Below are positions 1 through 5,405 of a DNA stretch of 5,405 nucleotides, in pieces (within the stretch, counting starts at the first letter, position 1; each line of letters begins with the position of its first letter). The stretch comes from JBKPCD01 sp046727175 (GTDB taxonomy: Bacteria; Acidobacteriota; Vicinamibacteria; Vicinamibacterales; 2-12-FULL-66-21), in contig JBKPCD010000180.1 of assembly GCA_046727175.1 (NCBI GenBank), positions 1 through 5,405 on the forward strand, given 5' to 3'. The position numbers and the translations under genes are program-made. The notes beneath the pieces were generated by a model that saw nothing but the letters and a program-made list of their open reading frames with translations, was not told the DNA's origin and searched no databases.

Positions 1-1174
1 GTCCGCGACCGGCACCGAGCGCCGTACGCACGGCAAACTCGCCGCGACGACCGATACCCCTGGCCATCAAGAGCCCAGCGAGATTCATGCAGGCGATTGC
101 GAGCACGATCGCCACCACCACCATCAGCAGCCGTAGCCCGGGGCGGGCTTCTCTGACGAGAGACTCGTGTAGCCCGGAGACGAACACCCCCATCCCTTCA
201 TTGAGGCGGGGGTTCTGTTGTCTGAGCGCAGACGCGATCGTTGTCATTTCCGCCTTCGCAGCATCGAGACTGACGCCGGAGGTCAGACGGCCGTAGCACT
301 GAAAAGCGCGTGACCCTCTCGAACCCGGATTCGCAGGATCGATTGTCAACGGCGTGAAGGCGTCGGGCTCTGTTAACCCGATTCCAAACTGCGGGGGCGC
401 GACGCCGACGACCGTGAGCGACCCACCATCCGGCAACGCCAATTCCCGTCCGAGGACGCCCGGATTGCCTTCAAACCAGCGCTGCCAAAAGCCGTAGCCG
501 AGGATAACAACCTGATCATTCCCCGGTCGCGTCTCCTCGTCTGTGAACCCACGTCCCAGCACGGGACTAACCTTGAACACTTGGAAGAGCTCCGAGGTCG
601 TCAGAATTCGGCCGATCTGTTCCGCGCCGTTACTCCCCATCACATTCAGGGGCGGAGTCTGCACGAGCGCGATCGCCTCGAACGAACGAGCCCTAGCGCG
701 CCATTCCACGAAGTTCGCGGGATGAACGTTCAACGGCTCGCCGGAATCGAGCTTGTGCTCGTGGAGAACGACCAGCCGGTCGGAGTCAGGATACGGTAGC
801 GGTCTAAGCAGGACCGCGTTCACGAAGGTGAAGATCGTAGTGTTTGCGCCAATGCCTATGGCTAGCGAGAGGATCGCGACGGTGCTGAACCCCGGACTCT
901 TTCGAAGCGCGCGAAGCGCGTACGCCACATCTTGACGAAGGCTGTCGACAAGCGCGAGACCCCGCGCGTCTCGACACTCTTCTTTCCGCTGATCAATCCC
1001 GCCCATCTCGCGAAGGGCTTCGTATCGAGCCTCCGACGGAGACAGACCCGCAGCAACGTGGTCATCAACGAGGCGCTCCAGATGGTATCGGAGCTCTTAG
1101 TCGAGCTCCCGTTCGACTTGGCCGCTTCGGAACAGAGACAAGACACGCAGACGAAGCTTGGTGGTCCAGCGCAT
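1..1174 (-). CDS. ADOP-type MacB/FtsX-like ABC permease, N-terminal part, with in-frame stop at codon 26; runs off left edge
   Basis: Inner-membrane permease of the acidobacterial duplicated orphan permease family; the transported substrate is unknown. The minus frame from ATG 1174-1172 reads MRWTTKLRLRVLSLFR, the family's usual opening, then VERELD, then TAA, then ELRYHLERLVDDH. The frame stays open for 365 more codons to the edge. Visible parts: the N-terminal helical prefix domain (about residues 5-90, with GLSPSEARYEALREMGG), TM1 (about 97-119, AILSLAIGIGANTTIF, then LLRPLPYP), a periplasmic MacB core domain (about 120-345, with VLGRGFTDEE and GFWQRWF), TM2 (about 348-372, IACMNLAGLLMARG), and the start of the FtsX coupling region (FAVRTALGAGRG). 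The start follows padR by 14 nt, behind GAGGG at 1182-1178. If the stop is real, a restart could use ATG 1006-1004, which would lose much of the prefix domain but keep TM1. The C-terminal half lies outside the window. Family assignment is firm; functionality is open. Confidence 0.85.
1097..1099 (-). other. In-frame TAA (codon 26) interrupting the ADOP permease
   Basis: The minus strand reads GAG CTC GAC TAA GAG CTC CGA (E L D stop E L R). ADOP proteins usually carry ELDEELR here, so one GAA-to-TAA change (G to T) explains the stop with no indel. The reading frame is the same on both sides. This could be a young nonsense mutation or a base-call error. Confidence 0.85.
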
Positions 1175-1188
1175 GCGCCCTCATCTCG

Positions 1189-1518
1189 TCACGCCGGTTT
1201 CACAACCAGCGAGATTGCTGTAGACAAGCGCTCCCACTGTGCCGTTTCGGCCTTCAAGGCCTTGCGGCCGGCCGCAGTGAGCCTGTAGTACTTGGCGCGG
1301 CGATTGTTCTCGCTCGGGGCCCACTCTGCCTCGATCCAGCCCTGTTGCTCGAGCTTGTGGAGCGCCGGGTACAGCGCGCTTTGCCCAACGCGCAATTCAT
1401 CTTTCGACATCTGGCGGATGCGCTGAGCAATGGCCCAACCGTGCATTGGCTCGAGGCCAATGACTCGAAGGATCAAAAGGTCAAGCGTCCCCTGAACGAG
1501 GTCGGTGGGTTTGCTCAT
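1189..1518 (-). CDS. PadR-family transcriptional regulator (acidobacterial, ADOP-linked type)
   Basis: Small cytoplasmic winged-helix repressor of 109 residues, full length for this subfamily. It opens with MSKPTDLVQGTLDLLILRVI (helix 1), then MHGWAIAQRIRQMS (helix 2). GQSALYPALHKLEQQGWI (about 45-62) is the PadR recognition helix with its hallmark LYPALHKLE. RAKYYRLTAAGRKAL (about 74-88) forms the wing and next helix, and the short C-terminal helix (about 89-104) would dimerise. The start ATG 1518-1516 has AGGAAG just upstream (1526-1521). The stop is 14 nt before the ADOP permease start on the same strand, so the two are probably co-transcribed. From the family, it likely represses its own operon and is relieved by a ligand; the ligand cannot be read from the sequence. 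Confidence 0.95.
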   Translation of the reverse strand: MSKPTDLVQGTLDLLILRVIGLEPMHGWAIAQRIRQMSKDELRVGQSALYPALHKLEQQGWIEAEWAPSENNRRAKYYRLTAAGRKALKAETAQWERLSTAISLVVKPA

Positions 1519-1528
1519 CTCTTCCTGT

Positions 1529-1549
1529 CAGTTACTGAGATGAACAGTA
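1529..1549. promoter_or_regulatory. Candidate PadR operator (imperfect dyad)
   Basis: TACTG (1533-1537), seven bases, then CAGTA (1545-1549) form a 17-bp dyad. An overlapping perfect short palindrome, CAGTTACTG, spans 1529-1537. The dyads overlap the candidate -10 and run into the padR leader, where an autorepressor would block transcription. PadR regulators generally bind AT-containing dyads near their own promoters; that this one binds here is inference. Confidence 0.4.
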
Positions 1550-1573
1550 CAGTCAGAAGCCGTGAAGAGTCAA
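1546..1573 (-). promoter_or_regulatory. Candidate sigma70-type promoter of the padR-ADOP operon
   Basis: On the minus strand TTGACT (1573-1568, 5 of 6 matches to TTGACA) is followed after 16 bp by TGTACT (1551-1546, 4 of 6 matches to TATAAT). It lies 28-55 bp upstream of the padR start codon, in the only gene-free stretch before it. The match is by eye and the -10 is mediocre. Confidence 0.45.
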
Positions 1574-1590
1574 GAGAAGCGTCACGGCTT
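1557..1590. repeat. Perfect 9-bp inverted repeat with 16-nt loop containing the candidate -35
   Basis: AAGCCGTGA (1557-1565) and TCACGGCTT (1582-1590) are exact reverse complements. The intervening 16 nt hold TTGACT of the candidate promoter. It could be a second regulator site or a transcript hairpin. It begins 3 nt past the TAA of the tail repeat at 1594-1683, but on the minus strand no T-run follows the stem, so a terminator for that reading is weak. On the plus strand TTTT overlaps the stem end, but no plus-strand gene ends here. Confidence 0.5.
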
Positions 1591-1593
1591 TTG

Positions 1594-1683
1594 TTACGCT
1601 GCCTGCCGCAGTCCGTCAACCCGCCTCAACCAATCACCAATCTGGTTCCAACTGGCAAACGTTTGGCTCACCAGCCTCCGCTC
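1594..1683 (-). repeat. Tail repeat, copy A (unrecognised C-terminal-like coding remnant)
   Basis: The minus frame reads LVSQTFASWNQIGDWLRR, then VDGLRQAA and TAA at 1596-1594. Copy B at 2588-2674 reads LASLTFASWNRIGEWLRR, then LYDLRRVA and stop at the same codon. Over the 27 shared codons 58 of 81 bases match with no indel, and 13 of the 23 differences fall at third positions, which suggests coding ancestry. An in-frame TAG lies about 11 codons upstream of the shared part, and no good start or ribosome site is visible, so this is probably a remnant or dispersed element. I do not recognise the family. Confidence 0.55.
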
Positions 1684-1776
1684 CCATGCAGCCAACAACT
1701 TACGGTTCTAGAAATGTTGGAACGGTAATGGGAATCGAACCGTGGGCGCGAGCTGTTCGTCAGCTAGGCGACGTCG
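1684..1776. other. Unassigned spacer between copy A and the ADOP pseudogene
   Basis: No coding match in any frame: the frame that becomes ADOP-like after 1777 is closed by TAG at 1765-1767, and the minus frame of copy A by TAG about 11 codons upstream of the shared part. It contains GGAATCGAACC (1731-1741), which resembles an antisense tRNA T-arm but has no foldable tRNA around it. It probably includes the left breakpoint of the pseudogene insertion or rearrangement. Confidence 0.4.
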
Positions 1777-2513
1777 ATGGCGATGAGGCTCGTCTCGGCG
1801 CTGGAACCGCTCGATTTCGCGATCGGGTTGAATGCGCGCGTACTAGCGTTTGCCAGCGCCTGCGTCATCGCCGCCGCAGCGTTCGGGCTGTGGCCGTGCA
1901 TGCGGCGATGTTCGGCGCCGGCCTGCTCCTTCGGACGGTCATTAACTTGCGCACGCAGGACCTGGGATACGAGCGCGATGTGCTCCTGATTCCGATCGAA
2001 GCCGAACGTCCTGGCCGTCCGCCGGAAGCTGCTTCCGCGCTGATGGAGGATCTGCGGCAGCGGATCGCGACGATCCCGGGTGCGCAGGCGGCCGGCGTCT
2101 TCGGATCGGCGCTCCTCGACTACCGCGCGGACTGGGTGGATGGGAGCGAGCGGCTGCGGACCGATCGCGGCGAGGCTGCGGCCGGCACCAAGTGGACGTT
2201 TGCGTTCGCCGGACCGGGCTTCTTCGACGCCGTCGGTATGGTCAACATCGGCTCCTTGGGGTTCATGGCGAGTTGACGGCCGATTGGATCGGCGTTGCCG
2301 AACAACGCCCTGGCGAGCGATTCGTTGATGGCGACTTCACCCGCATGCCCGGCTTCCGACAACGGCCGACCCTGCACCACGGTGTCGATGCGCGCGATCC
2401 TTGGACGCTCTCCTCGGTTGCGGTCCTGCTGTCCGTAGTGGCAATGGGCGCCACTCAGGCCTGCCCGGCTCGCGTCGCGCATCGATCCGATGGCGCTGCT
2501 GCGGCACGAGTAA
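1777..2513 (+). pseudogene. Rearranged remnant of an ADOP permease (C-terminal half), deleted, frameshifted and partly inverted
   Basis: Pieces of one ADOP C-terminal half appear in family order but in different frames. First, SALEPLDFAIGLNARVLAF, then AAAAFGLWP ending near 1896 (FtsX TM segment). Next, in another frame from 1911, GAGLLLRTVINLRTQDLGYE through PGFFDAVGM to 2240 (TM plus second periplasmic domain). Then a block at about 2239-2380 that matches the family only on the minus strand. Then, in a third frame, GVDARDPWTLSSVAVLL from 2381, and after one more frame change at about 2455-2463 the tail ASRIDPMALLRHE with TAA at 2511-2513. Roughly 50 residues are missing at 1896-1911, much more is lost before 2381, and the whole N-terminal half is absent. 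An in-frame stop (1765-1767) precedes it. It cannot make a permease. It lies opposite in strand to both flanking operons and converges with the intact ADOP gene. Confidence 0.88.
2239..2380 (-). other. Inverted internal block of the ADOP pseudogene
   Basis: On the minus strand this block reads VQGRPLSEAGHAGEVAINES, then LARALFGNADPIGRQ and NPKEPMLT. This is the stretch that in ADOP proteins follows FFDAVGM (here encoded on the plus strand, ending at 2240) and precedes the IVGVVGD-like segment. Flipping it puts GRPLSEAG right after VGM in the same frame. The ends carry a 4-bp inverted repeat, TGGT (2239-2242) and ACCA (2376-2379). Exact breakpoints are uncertain by a few bases. Confidence 0.8.
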
Positions 2514-2587
2514 GCTTCGCCTCCACTACTGCTCCTGCGAATGCCACGTCACGTCCGGCGGGCTGCTCATCCCGTAACTTCGCCCAT

Positions 2588-2674
2588 TCACGCCACACGT
2601 CGAAGGTCGTACAGCCGTCTGAGCCATTCACCAATGCGGTTCCAGCTCGCAAAAGTTAGGCTCGCCAGCTCCAA
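2588..2674 (-). repeat. Tail repeat, copy B, just downstream of the intact ADOP gene
   Basis: Second copy of the 27-codon sequence at 1594-1683, same strand, ending in TGA at 2590-2588. It begins about 22 nt after the ADOP stop codon. Its frame is open backwards through SISDFNGLE into the ADOP 3' end in a frame other than the permease's, with no evident start. The match to copy A starts at the LAS/LVS codons and ends exactly at the stop. The 183-bp gap between the convergent pseudogene and ADOP ends (2514-2696) holds this repeat and no terminator I can identify. Confidence 0.55.
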
Positions 2675-2696
2675 CCCGTTGAAATCGCTGATTGAC

Positions 2697-5297
2697 CTAC
2701 TCGGTCCGGAGCACGATCGCCGGATCAACCCGCATGGCCCGGCGTGTCGGAATCCACGCCGCCGCGACTGCGAGGAGGCCCAGCACGGCGATCGTCGCTG
2801 TCTGTGACAGCGGATCCCACGGTTCTATCCCGAAGAGCAGATTTCGCATCGACCGCGCGGTCGTGAGCGCTCCGGCCAGGCCGAGGGTGATCCCTAATCC
2901 AACGACGAGTGAAACGTGGCGCACGATGAGCCTCAGCACATGATGGGGACTTCCCCCGATCGCGAGGCGCACCGCCATTTCATGTCGGCGAAGAGCAACG
3001 AGATAAGCGAGCAAGCTGTACAGACCGATTGCCGTGAGGGCTATGGCGGCCATGCCGAAGACGCCGAGCAGCCACGTACTGAACCGGCGGGCGGCTGTCT
3101 GGTTGTCGATCAATTCGTCCAGCGGCGCTAGCCGTGCGAGAGGCTGATCCGGATCCAACTCACGAACGACCGCACGAAGTGCCGGCGCAATCGCAGTCGG
3201 GTCTCCCGCGGTGCGAATGAGGACGGTCATCGACCGCGGGTCTTGGGTGTACGGCTGATATGACTCCGTGAAAACAGGGTGATCGACACCGGCCCGTCGC
3301 GTATCCGCCACGATCCCTACCACCGTCAACCACGGAGCATCGTCGCCCGGATCTCCGAATTTGAAACGCTTGCCAAGCGGGTCCTCGTTGGACCAGTGCG
3401 TTTTCGCTGTGGTCTCGTTGATGATGGCGACGCGCGGTCCGTCAGCGCGATCGTGATCCGAGAACAAGCGTCCTCGGAGCAATGGAACCTGAAGGACCCG
3501 GAAGAAGTCCGGTGTGATGATGTCGAATGTCAGGGGTTGCTGAATCGACTCCGGTCGACCCTCAATCGTGAAGCTGGAAGAGTTCGGCAACCGACCCAAT
3601 AGGACCGAACTCCCCGCCGCAGCACCACTGACACCAGGTAATGCGCGCACGCGTTCGAGCAAGCGATCAAAGAACTGCTGGCGAACCGCAGCTTCCGTGT
3701 ATTTGGTCCGCGGAAGCTGCACTCCTGCAGTCAGCACATGGCCTGGCTCGAACCCGAGGTCGACACGCTGCGCTTGGACGAGGCTCCTGAGCGACAGACT
3801 GGCCGCCGAAACAACAATCGTGGCGATAGCAATCTGGGAGACGACGAGCGCCCACCTGAAACGTTGCGACAGCCCACCCCGGCTCGCACCCTTGACCCCG
3901 CTGGCCACGATTTCAGCAATGTCGGCTCCAGCACCCTTCCAACTTGGAAGGACACCAAAGAGGACACCTGTGACGGCAGCCATCCCGAGCGCGACCGCGA
4001 GCATCGGTCCATCCAGTGAAACGTCACGAAGCCACGACAGCGTCGGCGGCGCGACCCGCACGAGCAGACGCAGGAGCACCGACCCGAGCGCGACGCCAAG
4101 GGCGCCCCCGAGGACGAACAGGATGACGGCCTCCGTCAGCAGTTGCCGGACGACGCGGCGCCGGGACGCGCCGAGCGCGGTCCGAATGGCAACTTCCCGT
4201 TGCCGGGCCGCCCCACGCGCGGTCAGCATGCCAGCGACGTTCACACAGGCGATCGCTAGGACGCCCATGACCGCAGCGGCGAGCATGACCAGGGCGGGTT
4301 TGAATGGACCCGCGATTTCGTCGCGCAGGCCGACGAGGGCCACGCCAAGTTCGCGATCCGCGGGACGCTCAGCGCCCAGACGAGCCGCGATGGCGCTCAT
4401 TTCCTGTTGCGCCTGCGCGAGTGACACACCGGGCTTCAGTCGCGCGACGGTCCTCAGCCAGAAGGCCCCGCTGCGCCGGTCGTCTGCGCTCGGTTGCAGT
4501 GGAACCCAGGCGTCCAGGTCGCGTTCGGGGTACTGGAACGACTGGGGCAGCACTCCGATGATGGTGTGCGGGACCGAATCCAGCCGGAGAGCCTGTCCCA
4601 CTGCGCTCCTCTGCCCGCCGAATTTCCGTTGCCAGAGCCCGTGGCTGAGCACCACGACTGCGGCGTCTTCCTCGGTCCTGGCGAAAACTCGCCCCACGAC
4701 CGGCTCGGTGCGAACGACGTGAAAGAACTCCGGCGTGGCTCTGACGACGCGCAGTTGCTCGGGATCACCGGTGCCGGTCACCACCGCCTGCCTGAGCGTG
4801 TAGCCGGCAAACGCGTCAATCAGCTCGCTGCGCTCGCGCCAGGCGAGCAGTCGCGGGTACGACGTGAAGTCCCGGTCGAAACCCTGGCGCGGATTGGTCA
4901 CCCAGACCATGGTTGCGCGCTCGGCCTCGCGATAGGGCAGCGCATCGACCAACAGGGATTTCCCGACGCTGAAGACGGCAGTCGACAGGGCAATTCCGAT
5001 CGCGACGGTACCAATCGCTACGGCCGCGAACCATCTCTCGCGCCGGATCAGACGAAGGGAGAGTCGAAGATCCTGCGCCAGGACGAACGCGTGCTGTTTG
5101 GGGGCGTCCGCGAGGACCGACGCGATAGCGCCCAGGAACACGACGACTCGCGCGACAGCATTGTGTTCGCCGCGGAGCCGGTCTACCAGGACGAGCGTCA
5201 TCTCCCTCCCGTACTCGTCACGATACGAGGCTGGGTAAAGATGCAGCACGGCTCCGAACAACGCACGCGCCCGCCGTTCAGCACGTGTGACGGGCAT
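2697..5297 (-). CDS. ADOP-type MacB/FtsX-like ABC permease, complete (866 aa)
   Basis: Inner-membrane permease made of two tandem FtsX/MacB permease units; no ATPase subunit is nearby, as the 'orphan' name implies. The N-terminal prefix (about 1-70, LYPASYRDEYGREM) differs from that of the permease at the left edge and includes a hydrophobic stretch (about 48-64). Unit 1: TM about 89-113, periplasmic core about 115-330 (GLWQRKFGG, LKPGVSLAQAQQEM), TMs about 334-360 (IACVNVAGMLTARG), 388-414 and 431-451, with the cytoplasmic coupling motif EVAIRTALGASRRRVVRQLL. Unit 2: TM about 481-503, periplasmic core about 505-735 (FFRVLQVPLLRGRLFSDHD, IINETTAK), TMs about 742-768, 790-815 and 833-851, with EMAVRLAIGGSPHHVLRL. 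It ends RAMRVDPAIVLRTE, the family's canonical tail. Length fits the usual 800-900. The start ATG 5297 has GGAG 9 nt upstream (5310-5307) and lies 2 nt after the padR stop, so translational coupling is likely. The frame is intact throughout. The substrate cannot be told. Confidence 0.96.
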   Translation of the reverse strand: MPVTRAERRARALFGAVLHLYPASYRDEYGREMTLVLVDRLRGEHNAVARVVVFLGAIASVLADAPKQHAFVLAQDLRLSLRLIRRERWFAAVAIGTVAIGIALSTAVFSVGKSLLVDALPYREAERATMVWVTNPRQGFDRDFTSYPRLLAWRERSELIDAFAGYTLRQAVVTGTGDPEQLRVVRATPEFFHVVRTEPVVGRVFARTEEDAAVVVLSHGLWQRKFGGQRSAVGQALRLDSVPHTIIGVLPQSFQYPERDLDAWVPLQPSADDRRSGAFWLRTVARLKPGVSLAQAQQEMSAIAARLGAERPADRELGVALVGLRDEIAGPFKPALVMLAAAVMGVLAIACVNVAGMLTARGAARQREVAIRTALGASRRRVVRQLLTEAVILFVLGGALGVALGSVLLRLLVRVAPPTLSWLRDVSLDGPMLAVALGMAAVTGVLFGVLPSWKGAGADIAEIVASGVKGASRGGLSQRFRWALVVSQIAIATIVVSAASLSLRSLVQAQRVDLGFEPGHVLTAGVQLPRTKYTEAAVRQQFFDRLLERVRALPGVSGAAAGSSVLLGRLPNSSSFTIEGRPESIQQPLTFDIITPDFFRVLQVPLLRGRLFSDHDRADGPRVAIINETTAKTHWSNEDPLGKRFKFGDPGDDAPWLTVVGIVADTRRAGVDHPVFTESYQPYTQDPRSMTVLIRTAGDPTAIAPALRAVVRELDPDQPLARLAPLDELIDNQTAARRFSTWLLGVFGMAAIALTAIGLYSLLAYLVALRRHEMAVRLAIGGSPHHVLRLIVRHVSLVVGLGITLGLAGALTTARSMRNLLFGIEPWDPLSQTATIAVLGLLAVAAAWIPTRRAMRVDPAIVLRTE

Positions 5298-5299
5298 CG

Positions 5300-5405
5300 C
5301 TATCGTCTCCGCGGCACGAGGCCGCTCGCCCTCGCATCCGCGAGCAGACGCGTGAGCCTGGCGGCTTCAGATTTGGCCACACGCCGGCCCAACGGCGTCA
5401 GGCGA
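5300..5405 (-). CDS. PadR-family transcriptional regulator, C-terminal 34 residues (cut by right edge)
   Basis: The minus frame ending in TAG 5302-5300 reads RLTPLGRRVAKSEAARLTRL, then LADARASGLVPRRR. RLTPLGRRV fits the end of the PadR wing (usually YYRLTPLGR), and the rest is the C-terminal dimerisation helix seen in this subfamily. The stop is 2 nt before the 866-residue ADOP start, matching the padR-ADOP order in the other operon of this window. The DNA-binding part and the promoter lie beyond the window, so the call rests on the short tail plus context. Confidence 0.8.
   Translation of the reverse strand, partial: RLTPLGRRVAKSEAARLTRLLADARASGLVPRRR

Noticed and set aside
862..1146. Minus-strand 94-codon frame overlapping the left permease
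   Set aside because: It is the neighbouring frame of the ADOP N-terminus, which carries the recognisable protein.
1557..1595. Intrinsic terminator at the 9-bp dyad
   Set aside because: The 16-nt loop is long, the T-run is minimal and only on the plus strand, and no plus-strand gene ends there.
932..1728. Plus-strand open frames at 932-1288 and 1345-1728
   Set aside because: Both are antisense shadows of the permease and padR, with no recognisable domains or ribosome sites.
1731..1741. GGTTCGATTCC on the minus strand, like a tRNA or tmRNA T-arm (possible tRNA or integrase attachment site)
   Set aside because: The flanking bases give only about two stem pairs, no acceptor, anticodon or D-arm can be folded around it, and no integrase is present.
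1686..2276. Plus-strand open frame of 196 codons as an independent gene
   Set aside because: Only its middle part matches ADOP. The N-terminal part is out-of-frame sequence and the C-terminal end runs into the inverted block, so it is part of the pseudogene.
2120..2482. Minus-strand open frame of 120 codons as a gene
   Set aside because: Its family-like stretch is exactly the inverted ADOP block; both flanks are antisense to plus-strand ADOP pieces.
1594..2674. Composite transposon or insertion sequence bounded by the two tail repeats
   Set aside because: There is no transposase, no terminal inverted repeats and no target duplication; the repeats are only 72% identical, too diverged for a recent element.
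3568..4722. Long plus-strand open frame of 384 codons
   Set aside because: It lies fully antisense to the intact ADOP gene, has a Ser/Arg/Thr-rich composition typical of a GC-rich shadow frame, and no family resemblance.

Overview
The window looks like a piece of an Acidobacteriota chromosome. It is GC-rich, and the recognisable coding capacity belongs to one lineage-typical theme: MacB/FtsX-like ABC permeases of the ADOP type (acidobacterial duplicated orphan permease, the TIGR03434 kind), each directly behind a small PadR-family regulator (the TIGR03433 kind). The phylum is inferred from this gene pairing. There is no rRNA or other marker gene here.

Layout, left to right. (1) 1-1174, minus strand: N-terminal part of an ADOP permease that runs off the left edge. 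It is clean except for an in-frame TAA at codon 26, where the family normally has Glu. (2) 1189-1518, minus strand: complete 109-residue PadR regulator, 14 nt upstream of that permease. (3) 1519-1593: its promoter, with a plausible sigma70-type -35/-10 pair, a dyad overlapping and following the -10 that could be the PadR operator, and a perfect 9-bp dyad whose loop holds the -35. (4) 1594-1683 and 2588-2674, minus strand: two diverged copies of a 27-codon tail-like sequence that I cannot name, in direct orientation. (5) 1777-2513, plus strand, between these copies: a badly rearranged ADOP pseudogene with a missing N-terminal half, internal deletions, frameshifts and an inverted internal block of about 140 bp. 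(6) 2697-5297, minus strand: complete 866-residue ADOP permease. (7) 5300-5405, minus strand: last 34 residues of its own PadR regulator, cut by the right edge.

The window therefore holds two tandem padR-ADOP operons on the minus strand, with a decayed, oppositely oriented third ADOP copy between them. In each operon the PadR protein probably represses its own transcription unit and is released by a small molecule or stress. The permease would sit in the inner membrane and act in a MacB-like transport or mechanotransmission role. No ATPase subunit is encoded here, as expected for an orphan permease. I see no wholly new system. The most unusual items are the precise internal inversion in the pseudogene, the recurring 27-codon tail, and the single nonsense codon in an otherwise conserved permease.
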